From the NCBI GenBank assembly GCA_003313425.1, contig NHZP01000007.1, positions 868,001 through 932,000 on the forward strand: a stretch of 64,000 nucleotides of DNA, read 5' to 3'. Of this stretch, positions 10,979-21,637 are shown in pieces; the stretch's first letter is position 1; each line of letters begins with the position of its first letter. The notes beneath the pieces are model-generated. The model saw only the letters and a program-made list of their open reading frames with translations. It did no database searches and had not been told where the DNA came from. A program made the position numbers and the translations under genes. Source of the stretch: Pseudopyrenochaeta lycopersici (lineage: Eukaryota; Ascomycota; Dothideomycetes; Pleosporales; Pseudopyrenochaetaceae).

Positions 10979-12741
10979 ATGTCTGTGGCAACGCCTGAAC
11001 AGAAGGCCAGTTGGCCCCCGCCAAACTACGAGAATCCTGATAACATCCATCCATTCGTAATTGGACTCACAATACCGACGCTTACTCTAGCAGTCATCTG
11101 TAAGTGACTAAAGATTGCTGAACGTTCGAGTATCCACATAGCGTCTTTTTGTATGCCCTACAAGGGAATTATTACGAGTCCTCAAGTACTCCCGGATGTC
11201 TCCATCAATCACCCTCGCTCTCTTCTTGACCTGGACTTGAATATCTTTGGTCACTTGAGCCACCCACTGATCACGCTCGTTTCAGTTCTCGCGGTACGCT
11301 TCTATGGGAAAGGGCTGCTGAGGCAGATTCTGGGAGCTGATGGTAAGTGCTCTTATACGAACTGCGTGCGGGATACGCACTAAATCCATAACTTGCTTTC
11401 TCGCAGATTTCGTCATGCTCGCTGCAACGGTGATACTCCCCCAGAAGCAGTGCGTCATCAGTACTGACTTCTCAAGCTCTTTGCTGTGCCAGTATCAGTT
11501 TTCCCTTTAGTAAGCCTCAACCTCGGGCTTGGAATTCACATATGGGATCAAAAGCCAGAATGGCATACTCCATACTCAAAGGTAGGTAAAAATCCAGAAG
11601 CCCAAAAGCAATAGAGACCTCTTCGTTTCTTACGCTAACCCATAATAGCTTGGCTATACAGCCGATATACTGTTCCCAATGGCATGCTCGTTAACTAAGA
11701 TCTCGTTGTGCATGACGTACTTGCGGTTGTTTCCCAATCGCTCCACCAAGATATTTTGCTACGTTATGAGCGGTTTTGTGACCATTTATACTGTAGCATG
11801 CATTTTTCTCTCCTTGTTCCAGTGAGTTGTACCAACATTCTACTATCAATGCAAGTCTGACCACTGCAGATGTCGACCTATACGGGGCTACTGGGACACC
11901 AGCGTGACGCTAGACTGCATTAACATGAAGCTCACTTTCGTTATTATTGCTGCGCTGAACAGCTTCAGCGACTTTGTCGTGTATTTGTAAGTGGAACAGC
12001 AAAAGAGTTGGACTGTTACTCATTCGCTAGGTGGCCTGCCAAACCGCTCTGGAGTCTCCAATTGCCTATCAAGCAACGACTTGGCCTGATTTTCCTCTTT
12101 TCCGTCGGACTACTCGTCTGCGTTGCTGGTATACTGCGAATGTACTTTCTTGAAGTATACTTCGCCTCTTACGATGTACTCTGTAAGTCTCATTTGATCT
12201 GAAGGTAGCACTGCTGACCACATGGCTAGGGAGCGCAACTTATGTTTGGGCCACGATGATCATCGAAATGGACGTAGGAATCATATGTGGCTGCCTCTCC
12301 GGTGTGAAGCCTGTCATGGCAGTCTTATTTCCCACTCTGTTCGGGAGCAGCTCCAGAAGCAGAAGCAGGGTCACACGGCCGACATTTGATCACACGGGAC
12401 AATCGACAAAGCCTGAGTCTTTCTCGTTCCATCCACTTTCCAACATCTCGAGCAAGAATCGCGACAAGCACATCGAGCACGCTTATTCTATCGACGAGAT
12501 CCAAAGGCCTGAACGTAAAGATCAAAGAAACTTTGCTTGGGCAAGCTCAAATGGCAATAGTGGTGTGGCTTCGAGTGTTCCCGCCAATGCAATTGGAGTT
12601 CATCAAGTCGTTACTGTCGAGGAAGAGGAATCGGGCTCACTAACGCCGCATAGTGAGAGGGCTGCGAAAGGTAACAACCTATCAGATGCGGGAAGCGAGG
12701 ATTGGATCATGGACGATGGGCAATTAGTTTATCGATCATGA
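10979..12741 (+). CDS. Rhodopsin-domain integral membrane protein (fungal 7-TM family)
   Basis: Seven-helix plasma-membrane protein of the fungus-specific rhodopsin-domain family, related to PTH11-like receptors; ligand unknown. Proposed exons: 10979-11099, 11286-11342, 11407-11429, 11477-11581, 11649-11821, 11870-11986, 12031-12182 and 12230-12741 (419 aa, phase-consistent). Family landmarks appear in order: RFYGKGLLRQILGADDFVML, NLGLGIHIWD, LFQCRPIRGYWD with a second Cys nearby (probable extracellular disulfide), and IIEMDVGIICGCLSGVKPVM. A polar Ser/Arg-rich cytoplasmic tail ends the protein. The 23-nt exon 3 and the 47-nt intron after it (11430-11476) are the weakest join: they restore frame and use TACTGAC as branch site. 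Intron 1 could instead be 11100-11141, adding 48 in-frame residues. Confidence 0.78.
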
Positions 12742-13447
12742 AGCCTTCACGTGTTTAGAGATATGCATGATATTTTAATGCAAATGGCATAGATACCCTT
12801 TTGCTGTTTGTAACGATGAATTGACAGACTTGGATCGGCGGAAGACGTGCGTCGCATTTGGTATCAGACGCGAAAGTAGACGAATCGCAGTCGCATTCGT
12901 CTTCTAGAGGCGAGCTTATTCATGTTGGAAGTCTGCAACAGACGTTACAACTGCAAACTCGACTATCCATTTGGATTGAATTTCGGTCTGGCAAGAGTGT
13001 AGGCTGGCTGGATCTCTGACAAAGTTATAGTGGTGGTTGTGCAGCTGGAAATAAAACACCCCTGCATTCACGTGCCTATCCCAGAGCGCGGAGAGTTCGT
13101 CATGCCTACCTCATCTCAGCAGCAAAAGGCTGATTCCAAGAATTTTTGCGGCTCAATTTAACTCTCCATCCGTTTGAGAAGCATTGCGCGCAAACCGGTA
13201 AGACGCGTGCTGGATCCTTCCGAAATAGGCGAGTTGGCATGCCGGACTTCCCTTGCTGATGATCAGATATGACGTCGTTGGTTGCCCCAAACCCGCAAGG
13301 TACCACCGCACTTCAAAGCCCATGAGCACAGCCTTTAACCACCGGCTTTCTCCAATTATCCAATCTAGAACCCACAAGCCTCCCCATCGTCTCCATTTCC
13401 AAGACTTAAAGTCAATTGACTACCATCAAAGACCACTATCACCATGG
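12742..13447. other. Intergenic between two plus-strand membrane-protein genes
   Basis: No gene seen. CACGTG words occur at about 12750 and 13069. The sequence just before 13448 is rich in CACC/CCAT and resembles a fungal 5' leader. Confidence 0.5.
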
Positions 13448-14218
13448 ATGTACGCGTCCCACACAACATACGCGTCTGGAGGTGAAGCGGCTGACGAATT
13501 TGCACAGGTTTACTACTTTTACAGCTATGGCACGGCGGCATGGCTCGGTAAGCTTTGTTTTTTCTCTCACTGGGCTGGGGGAAATACTAATAGAAATGTA
13601 GCAACACAAGCCGTACCGCTCATCGCGTCGCCGACGATGATTGTAGCTTTACTCTCCCCAGAAGTTCGAGAAGCAACAAGTATGTAGATTTCCATCCCAC
13701 CATCGTTTTGGTGACCTAACGAATATGCAGCCCTCGAGGTTTACTTCTCCCGCACGCTCGGCTTCACTGTCCTTGCGCTAGGTGTGATGACCATCTTACT
13801 CACAGGGTCGGTACCACTGTCTAGTCGACTGTCTGAAGGTAAGGTTCTTCTTTCCCTCCTCCTTTTGTCTGCAGCTCTTTCCTCTCATTTTCTTATCCTG
13901 CAAGAGCCTGACTAATCGCCCCCAGGAGCAACAACGTCAGCAGCCGATCCCAAAGCGCCTTATGCCCTCCCCACACTCACGATAACTGCCATGTACCATG
14001 TCGCCCTTGCATTCTATGGATACGGCATGTGGACTAAGACTGGCGTCCTGTCCTTCAGCCTTGGCACGGTTGGCTCAGGATTCCTTGCCGCCGTAGCGCT
14101 CTGGTGCATTTTGTTTGCAAGTAGTGATGGCAGGATTAGCAGGAAGACGGGTGCGGACAAGCGGACCAGTGGTTTTCCGTTCAAGAATGCAGAGGCAGAT
14201 AAGCGGAAGGCTCGATAG
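13448..14218 (+). CDS. Conserved small four-helix membrane protein of unknown function
   Basis: Exons 13448-13547, 13602-13679, 13731-13838 and 13926-14218 (introns 54, 51 and 87 nt) give 192 aa with perfect phase. The protein starts MYASHTTYASGGEAADEF. Predicted membrane helices lie around QAVPLIASPTMIVALL, TLGFTVLALGVMTILL, ITAMYHVALAFYGYG and VGSGFLAAVALWCILF, followed by a basic C-terminal tail (SRKTGADKRTSGFPFKN). Phases, helix spacing and the conserved-looking tail argue for a real gene; I recall similar proteins across ascomycetes without an assigned function. Oddity: an out-of-frame ATG at 13444 overlaps this start (ATGGATG) and opens a 13-residue frame ending at 13485. An in-frame ATG at 13253 would give a longer, less likely N-terminus. 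Confidence 0.75.
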
Positions 14219-14807
14219 AAGGTTCATGACCCTCGAAAACAACAGGGTTGCTCCGAGCTCTACAGCGATTTCCTCGCTTCGAAACAGTTCTACAGTCCGG
14301 AAGGATGAGAGCATAGGCGCGGACACGACGCATAAATGTCTTGGTGACGAGGCGATCGTCAGCGCAAAACGCACATGAATCGGAGTACATGGCATAGAAT
14401 TGGGCATTTTCTTGTAGCAGACTTGTACTTTACCAAAACGAGAGATGAATGTACCACTTCTAGTTGAACCTTGGCTTCGACATCGCCTGTACATGCTTGC
14501 TGATCTAGACAATTACTAGGACTAGACTGGCGTGCTTGTGGGGATTGAAGGTGTCCCGCATTATTAGGATTGTCGTAGGAGATGTCAACAAAGACACAGC
14601 AAGGTCTGTAAACAGCATGCAATGAAGAGATGAATATGGAATTGAAAGTCATGTAGTACTTGAGCCCGAATGAATGCAATGGTATCTTTTGAAACCCCCC
14701 TAGTTACTCCCATTCCCGATAATAATACACGAATACCATGGCGGCGAGAATGCTTGTGAGGCGCACATGACACCTAGCCAAACAACACAGGTAGTGATGG
14801 TTTTCAA
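14219..14807. other. Intergenic between convergent genes
   Basis: Shared 3' flank of the membrane-protein gene (+) and the zinc-finger gene (-). Short open frames on both strands show no motifs. Nothing else is seen. Confidence 0.55.
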
Positions 14808-16168
14808 TCAAGCCACCGAAAGCTGAGACTTCGTTTCTTCGGGGCGGATATCTACAGACGGCGGTTTGCTAGGCAATGCCTCTTCTTTGGATGCCGGCGC
14901 CCTCGCTTGTCGACGCAGTTGTGCCTCATCTCGCCACCAAGGCAATTTGCCGTTCTTTGGCTGGATTCTTAGTTTTTTCGAAGGCCCCACATCATCTTGC
15001 ACAAGAGGGAAGCCCTCGAGCTCAGCAGGAAGTCCTTGATCCATCCGCCTTCGCTCATAGTCCGCGGCCCTGGACTCCATGAGGTTCTCGACCAACAGTT
15101 CTTTCGCTTCCCATTCCTCTTTCCGCTGTCGCTCGAGGCGCGCTGCTTCTGCGCGGAGCTCTTCGCTATCTTGGTTTGCCCAGTGGAGTTGACGGCGCAG
15201 CAGTTTGAATAGATCTGGCGCAGGTAGACGGAGTTCGTCGGGCGAGAAGTCGATGTCGGGAGGGAATTGCACCATGGTGGGCGCGTTTGGACTCGCGAGA
15301 TCCTGCAGGTAGATGACATTGTTGTGCGCATAGTCGGCGTCTGAGACTTGCGCAGGTGGGACTGTCGCGCTATTCGGAGGATGGGAATGTGTCGATGGGG
15401 AGGCAGGCGCTGAGCCCTTTTCTTGCTTCTTGGCCTCGAAGTTGAGCACGAGCTTCAGGCGTTGCTTGTTGTTGGAGGGGTTTGAGGAGTGATGTTTGGG
15501 GACAGGGTCAGAGGGACGAAGGGCTTCGGTTTCGTGGACGGTGCGCATGTGCTTGGCTAGGGCATCGGAACGGGTGAAGGAGCGATCGCATTCTAGCAGC
15601 TTGTTAGTCTGCGGCCTTTGGGCTAGCAGGGCGGTAGGGGCAAAGACATACCCGGCAGTGTGCAGTAAAACGGCTTCTCTCTGGTATGGCTGCGCATGTG
15701 CGCCCTCAATGCATAGCCACTGGCATGCGGTATGCCCTTCCGGGTGCAGTCGCTCCACTCGCAGCTGTACTTCTTCTGGCGCGTGCCAATATGATCGTCA
15801 TGCAGATGCTCGACCAGATTGTCCATGTTCTGGACATCGCCGGCCTGGCAGCCCTCCCATTTGCACACGGTGACCTGGTCCTGGCCAAAGTCGTCGTCTT
15901 GCGACATGCCAGGGTGGTGGTTTGGCGACGCGGGCACGGAGCCATCCGTGTCCTCGGAGAGATCCGCCTCCTCTTCTGGCGGTATGATGTTGATGTTGGC
16001 TGGCGGAGAGGAAGGCGCGCGGTTGTTTAGGCGTATGCGCTTGTTGGGGCGCTGGTCGAGGTCGCGGTCGGGCGTGGGCTCCATGCTGTGATGGCGGTCC
16101 AGCTTGACGTCCTCGGGGAAGTCCTCGGAGCCGTACTCTGAGAGGTCTGAGCCTGGTGATTCCATCAT
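14808..16168 (-). CDS. C2H2 zinc-finger nuclear protein (INO80-subunit Iec1-like candidate)
   Basis: Probable DNA-binding nuclear protein. Exons 16168-15652 and 15592-14808 (59-nt intron) give 433 aa. The splice falls inside a zinc finger and restores FYCTLPECDRSFTRSDALAKH, so it is certain. N-terminus: acidic/Ser-rich with a basic DQRPNKRIRLNN patch. Zinc fingers (about residues 100-190): CKWEGCQAGDVQNMDNLVEH with HLHDDH; CEWSDCTRKGIPHASGYALRAHMRSH; and the spliced third finger ending HMRTVHE. The C-terminal half contains a coiled-coil-like stretch rich in Glu/Arg/Leu (LRAEAARLERQRKEEWEAKE). Finger layout resembles YY1/GLI-type proteins, including the S. pombe INO80 subunit Iec1; that assignment is inference and a free-standing transcription factor is the alternative. 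Confidence 0.82.
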
Positions 16169-16690
16169 GGCGGTTGCAAGGGGGGGGGGTTAATGGATTA
16201 CTTGGCGGCAGAGAGCAGTTGCAGATGCAGGTGCGTGAGGAAGGCGGTTCGGGAGCGCGCTCGACGTCTCGCGGAGGTGCATGGGCCCCAGCAGCTAGCT
16301 CCCGCAGCACATTTTTGGTCCCTCGAGACTGAGGCTCTGCACCCTCCTGCTCACCACTACACGACCCGTTCAAGCGCTTTGGGTGCTTCCATTCTCGTTT
16401 GATATCACGTTTAGGCACCTGAGACCCCATCCATTATGGTTGTGTCTTTGGCGGCTGTCCCACAATTTCAGTCACTGCCCCCAACAATGTAAGCTGCACT
16501 CTATCCTCTTTTCCGTCTTATGATGATTCCAAAGAGTTCTGCAATTCCAACGAGCTTGCTTCACAGCGAAATCGAATGCGGATTACTCTATACACTACAC
16601 ATAATCTGATTTCCGACACTACTCAACTACATTTACGTCTGATACGCTACCAACATAAACGCTAACGTGCATGGCCGTCAGGCTCACCAA
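16169..16690. other. Intergenic: zinc-finger gene promoter and aldo/keto reductase 3' flank
   Basis: Both flanking genes are on the minus strand. A G-run (16180-16189 region) lies just upstream of the zinc-finger start. No gene seen. Confidence 0.55.
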
Positions 16691-17852
16691 TTACTGGGAC
16701 AATAGTGCCATGCCTGCGGGCATATACCTATCTCCAACTATTGGGAACTTCTTTAGAATCTCATCCAGAGCCTGGAAATCCTCGTCTCCCAGCTTCGCCG
16801 GCTTAGTATTCTCCTCAATCCTTGCAGAAGTTGTAGCTCCAGGGATTGGGATAATTGTGGGCATACCCTTGTTGCCGCTCTGGTATAAGATCCAGCCCAG
16901 CGCAATCTGTGCTGGCGTGACACCCTTCTCTTTAGCAATGCTCTCGACGGCTTCAAGGAGCTTGATGTTCTCGTCAAAAACGTCAGCCTGGAACCGCGGG
17001 AAGTGGTGAAGCATCGAATCGGGCTCAAGATCTGCATGTTTTCTGTACTTGCCGGTCTAAGGAGCACGGTCAGCGTAGGTCAGGAAACTAAAGAGCTTAG
17101 CACTTACAAGAAAGCCTCGTCCTAGGGGTGAGTAGGCAATAATTGGGATACCCAACTCTGCACACGTCGCCGCCACCCCGTCCTCAAGTATCTCTGTCGC
17201 CCAGAGCGAGAACTCAACTTCGACCGCAGAGATGGGGTACACACTATGCGCTTTGCGAATGGTCTTCGCGCTGACCTCTGACAAGCTGATACCGCCCACT
17301 TTGCCTGCCTTCACATACTCCGCGATGTAGCTGACAGTGTCTTCGATAGGCACCGTTGGGTCTGAATGTGGGAGCACAACGTCAGCGTACAATTCACACG
17401 TCCTTGATGGCTAGAATCGCATACCAACGCGCGCACACTCAAAGAGGTCTAGGAACTTCTTGCCGTCTAGTTGCTTCAAGCACTCATCGATACTGCGCTG
17501 GATACCTGCTTTGCTGCCATCAGGCTTCATTTGCCCCGGAACAATGCCGCCCTTGATCGAAAGCACGATTTTCTCTGCATCATTGGGATACTTGGTAAAG
17601 TACTCATTGAGGAGATGCAGCGAGTTACGTTCTGGGCTGCCGTAAAGTTCGCCGCCGTTCCAATTGTTTGCGCCCCGTGATAGTGCAGCCCGCATAGCAT
17701 CGAAGCTTTGCTCCTGCGACGGTGGGTTCTTGCGCCAGGTAAGGCCTATTGATACGGCATTAGTATGTGATTTTTATGATGTGGATGATGCGCAACCTAC
17801 CCATGAGACCGTAGCCAACTTCACCGACGTCCTTTCCTACGAGCTTGGGCAT
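16691..17852 (-). CDS. Aldo/keto reductase (pyridoxal reductase-like)
   Basis: Cytosolic NADPH-dependent reductase with an (alpha/beta)8 barrel; nearest recognisable group is the yeast/S. pombe pyridoxal reductase type (AKR8-like), substrate not proven. Exons 17852-17801, 17745-17425, 17361-17108 and 17056-16691 (introns 55, 63 and 51 nt) give 330 aa. Seen: the N-terminal strand VGYGLMG continuing across the splice into LTWRK; NNWNGGELYG holding the catalytic Tyr; VLSIKGG with the catalytic Lys region; DLFECARVDPTVP; the late barrel strand IIAYSPLGRGFLTGKYRK, completed by the last splice; and the cofactor-binding end IIPIPGATTSARIEEN. Length is normal for the family. It lies between the zinc-finger and ceramidase genes on the same strand with separate promoters. 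Confidence 0.88.
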
Positions 17853-18633
17853 TGTGATGATGCTTTCGAGCTGGAGTCGTGTGTGGGGGTTTGTTCGATT
17901 GGTTGGTGGGGTAGAAGAAAGTAGAACTAGGATGAGATCACTGTTGAAGTCGTTCACTGGCTTGCCTTGCTTGTTGATATTCTCACTCCCTAACATCTAT
18001 GAAATACCTTATATACAACTTCAATACATCTTCTCGGGCCCGAAATGCTTCAACTTATCTAAGCGTAGTCAGTTTTGCCATTTGAAGAGGCTGCAAGACA
18101 AAGGCCGTTTGTCTCCACCACGAGTGCTTCGGGGCCAGGCTTAAATCCGCACACCCAATCAGAGCAGCACAAATCAGCAACTCAGCTACGTCGAGCATGA
18201 CGTACAACGATCGTTTACCGATTACAGTAATGTAAATGGATTTGAAGTCGACCGTAGGATTTTGTCCGCTCGGTTAAAGGTACATCTGACCGGCAGAAGA
18301 GAACTCAAGGGTGCTCTGTGGGTGGTAAAAACACATAGGGGAGAAGGAAGTAACCTTTGGGCCACTTAGTTAGGGCGCCTTATGTTGGTAGTGAAAACGG
18401 TAAAGGGAGAACGGAGCCGTTTTTGGACGGCTTGGTTACGGCGCTCTGTGTTGGTGGATTCATTATTGCAGGAACGCGTATCTTGGTTGGCGGTATATTT
18501 CTAGATAGGGTATACCGACCTATGAAGCAGTTCGGGGTTTACGGAACTCGGAATTTTCATATACTCTGCTGTACAGTGATGCATGGCTGTACTAATACGC
18601 TTCCACAGCATTACTAACCAGGCAAGCCGCGTT
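17853..18633. other. Intergenic with a diverged tandem duplication
   Basis: Upstream region of the aldo/keto reductase and downstream region of the ceramidase gene (both minus). Apart from the duplication at 18337-18460, nothing is recognised. Confidence 0.5.
18337..18460 (+). repeat. Diverged ~57-bp tandem duplication (period about 67 bp)
   Basis: Copy 1 (18337-18393) and copy 2 (18404-18460) align along their length. Both start AGGG(G)AGAA, both centre on TT(A/G)GTTA(G/C)GGCGC, and both end TGTTGGT(A/G)G. The differences are substitutions spread through the unit plus small indels. No open frame accounts for the similarity. Confidence 0.6.
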
Positions 18634-19684
18634 CTATCGTAGCTTCTTCCCCTCTACTTCAGCCCCATTCAGTTCCTTCAATACGGCCTTCACTGGCCAC
18701 ACAAAGCCCTCCTCCAATTTCCCTGTCGTGCCATCCTCGATGGAAACTAAATACTCCACAAGCGCCATACCCACATAGGCGCCAATACCAGTCAAGATAT
18801 GCCACCAACCATGAAGCTCAAAGATAAAGCCCCAAGGCAGACCGATATACCGTTTGAAAGCCGTCACATAGCTGCAGAGATGGAAGTCGATGTTCCAGAG
18901 GAAGTAGCCGAAGAGGCCAGAGGAAATCCCAAAAGTAGCCATGGTACCGAGTTTCTTCCGATGCACTGGGTTGGTGACTTGTTTCTTGATCAACGCCCTT
19001 GTCTTCCTCGCCACCAAGAAGATCATCGCTGCGAAAGTAATCTCATGTACGATAATCTCATCGGCCCAGACATGGTATACAGAGATTGGAATCACGGTGC
19101 CAAGTATGGCGAAAGTGGAGTTGCGTCTCTGACTTGGTGTTGCCTGGAAGCAGAGAAGTTGGTGCAGAATAGCACCAACTGCGAGGAACATGCTGAGATC
19201 GTCACCCATTTGACTGTGGTATTTCAGGGTGGCGTGAAACCATGCTGAAAGGGCACCGACGCCGATTAGGCCCCAGTACGGGAATGCCAGGGTGGAGAAG
19301 AGGCCGCCGTCTGGTTTTGGCGAAACTCTACGGAGACCGCAGAGACCGTAGATAACTATTGGCTTACGCTTAGTGGTGGACTCTCTTGGGTAAGTTGGGA
19401 TACACTCAACATACCATATGTTGCATTTGTGAAGGTGTTGATAAATTCCGCGACGTAAGGTGTAATACCGTAGTCCTGTAACTTCTCAGTGTTGCATACA
19501 TAACTTTAATCTGGAACAAGTCCATACCTCTTCACAGAAGCTTCATCAAGTTAGCCAAGCTCCCAATACTGTGATTCCCTGCGCAGGTACCACAAAGGTT
19601 TGGCCATACTCACTTGTGATTCGATGTTACTGGGCCCCAGGCTCCAATCCCGGGCGATTTTGGGTAAGGCCAACGTAGTTGCAT
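18634..19684 (-). CDS. Alkaline ceramidase (YPC1/YDC1/ACER family)
   Basis: ER/Golgi multi-pass hydrolase releasing sphingoid base and fatty acid from (dihydro/phyto)ceramide. Exons 19684-19614, 19540-19528, 19481-19415 and 19355-18634 (introns 73, 46 and 59 nt) give 290 aa. The N-terminus MQLRWPYPKSPGIGAWGPVTS matches the family; the 13-nt exon 2 supplies FCEE, the conserved Cys-Glu-Glu; then YVAEFINTFTN. Zinc-site residues: His in GALSAWFHATLKY, Asp in HSQMGDDLSM, and the paired His in FELHGWWHILTGIGAY. About seven hydrophobic helices are visible, and the tail ends in basic residues (GKKLR). The microexon is required to keep the CEE motif and reading frame; skipping it would destroy both. 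Family assignment is secure; substrate preference is unknown. Confidence 0.9.
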
Positions 19685-21637
19685 TATGTCTTGGTAGTTC
19701 ACAGAGAACCTGTCAAAGATTTATGCGTTGAAGTGTACGAGGTACGTGGTGTTTTGTGCACGGCAGGCTCGAGCTTTGACCTATCCAGCAGGATACCACG
19801 TGTGCGCTAATCTGGCGGAGAAAGAGACTCGATTAGGGCAACATTGCGACCAATGCATCTCTAGATGCTACAGAAAGCCAAAATAAAGGCGCTCCATAGT
19901 CTTTAGTTCGGCATTCGGTATCCTTGGCACACGGATTCTTGCTATGCAGGTACGTTGATCTCCCTTCCGTGCATGTGCATATGTCCAATCAAAAGAAGCG
20001 TTTTGCGCACTCACTACAAGCGGTCGCAATATCAACCAAAAAAAACAGCAAAAAAGGGTCTTGCCGCGACTCGAACGCGGGGCCTCTCGCAAGCAATGCT
20101 CGGGTTTACCCTAAGCGAGAATCATACCACTAGACCACAAGACCTTGCTTTTGAAGCTTGATGGTGAAATTTAAACATTTGGAATATATTATTACGTTTT
20201 CAAATAAGCACTTCGTGCATATTCCTGACACTTCTGTTATTTTGCAGGACAGAATTCTCATTTGCTAATTTCGGCTTCTACTGTAAAGGGCTAGAAAGTG
20301 GGGCAAATACAAGGCTCCTTAGAATCGGTGAAGTTTGGTGACTGCCGCTACCAGCTTGTAAGGGTTCAATCTTTACAAACTTGCTGGATCTTGCTCGGTG
20401 AAAGGCAGCAGCTATTGCCTAGCCTTCCACCTAACCTATCCGAGCCTAGCTCCTAAGCTAGCGGCTCTCTCTCATGTATTTATGCAGGCCTCTCCACCCG
20501 AAGGTAAGAGGCATCTGCTATTTTGTCCATATCCTTTGAAATAGGGTTACTTTCAACCAGACCGTCCCAACTGTGCCACGAAGTCTGCCCTACACAGCTC
20601 TGGAAATGTTTACGAATGCCTAGTTGTATCAGGCTTGTTGAACAATCACCTGGATCTTATAGCGTGATTGGAAATAGGACGACCACGAGGGAGCCTTCCG
20701 ATATCCGTAATGGATCCACCTTGTATGCCCGTGTATGCAATGCTCTCTGGTGGAGTCAATTATCATGCGAGTTGGCGCTGATCGTGGGGTGTATCTCATC
20801 TCCTCAGACTACGAGTCGCTGTTCATAATGTTCGGAACATCGGAACACCCTCAGACGGGAAGTCGACGAGCGAGTGTGATTATTGTAGCCAACAGGTAGT
20901 GATGGCATTGTCTGCGCTCAAGGCCCAGGGAGCTACTCAAGGTGAAGGAATATGACCCACCGGGGTCTCACCCTTTCTAATACAGGTTGCGATTTCTTGG
21001 TTTCACCATCCTTACATCACCACCGAACAGCCTTTCATCATCAACATCAGCGCAGCGAATACCAATATAACATCGCATTTGGAAATAATGGAACATTACC
21101 ATATGAGTGCAACGTTGCAGCTTGGAAACATAATACCGTCGAATCATGGCCAGGTTCGGCCAACTCGCCGCTCGGTTGAGGAGCTGTTCGGTCAGAGTGC
21201 CGTTGACTAAAGGCATACCTGAGCACGCCACTTACGGCACTGAAACGCGCGCGAGCGGGTGAGGAGGCCTCCACAAAGTCTTATGTTCGATTAACTCCAC
21301 CTCTTTGCTTACCCCAAGATCTCCATGCATGAATAGTCCGCCTATCAGGCATGTATGGAAGCCGAAATCGATTCATGTCATTCCGACGACACGGGTCTGA
21401 CGTACCTCAAAGCCAGGATTTCACTAGCAATTCTCGGCACATCCTGTTAACCTGGCGACTGAGGAGCTAAACTATGGGGTACAATGCGCAGCGGAGCAGG
21501 TTACTTCTTGCAAATATGCCTAGCATACCAGCCTTTGGCAGCCTATAATTGAACATCAGCCCCACAACGTGTTTCGACAGGTCAATTGACTACCAGCTTC
21601 ACGCCAAAGCTAGCTTTGAGAGCTCCCATTCATCACC
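19685..21637. other. Intergenic around the tRNA; no protein gene supported
   Basis: Contains the tRNA-Pro at 20056-20144 on the minus strand. The T-rich run on the minus strand just past its 3' end (poly-A at 20038-20055 on plus) is its Pol III terminator. The rest (20145-21637) shows only short unconvincing frames. A pyrimidine-rich leader precedes the sugar-transporter ATG at 21638. Confidence 0.55.
20056..20144 (-). tRNA. tRNA-Pro(AGG): tRNA-Pro (anticodon AGG) with a 17-nt intron
   Basis: Minus-strand cloverleaf. The acceptor stem GGTCTTG (20144-20138) pairs with CAAGACC (20063-20057), and C at 20056 is the discriminator. D arm GGTCTAGTGGTATGATTC; anticodon stem CTCGC/GCGAG with loop TTAGGGT (anticodon AGG at 20112-20110); T arm CCGCG-TTCGAGT-CGCGG. 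A 17-nt insertion (20092-20108) sits one base 3' of the anticodon, the standard place for nuclear tRNA introns. Mature length is 72 nt. A minus-strand T-run follows as Pol III terminator. Confidence 0.95.

Noticed and set aside
11461..11492. 32-nt intron in the rhodopsin-domain gene
   Set aside because: Too short; the 47-nt intron 11430-11476 with a TACTGAC branch site gives a better family match and a consistent phase.
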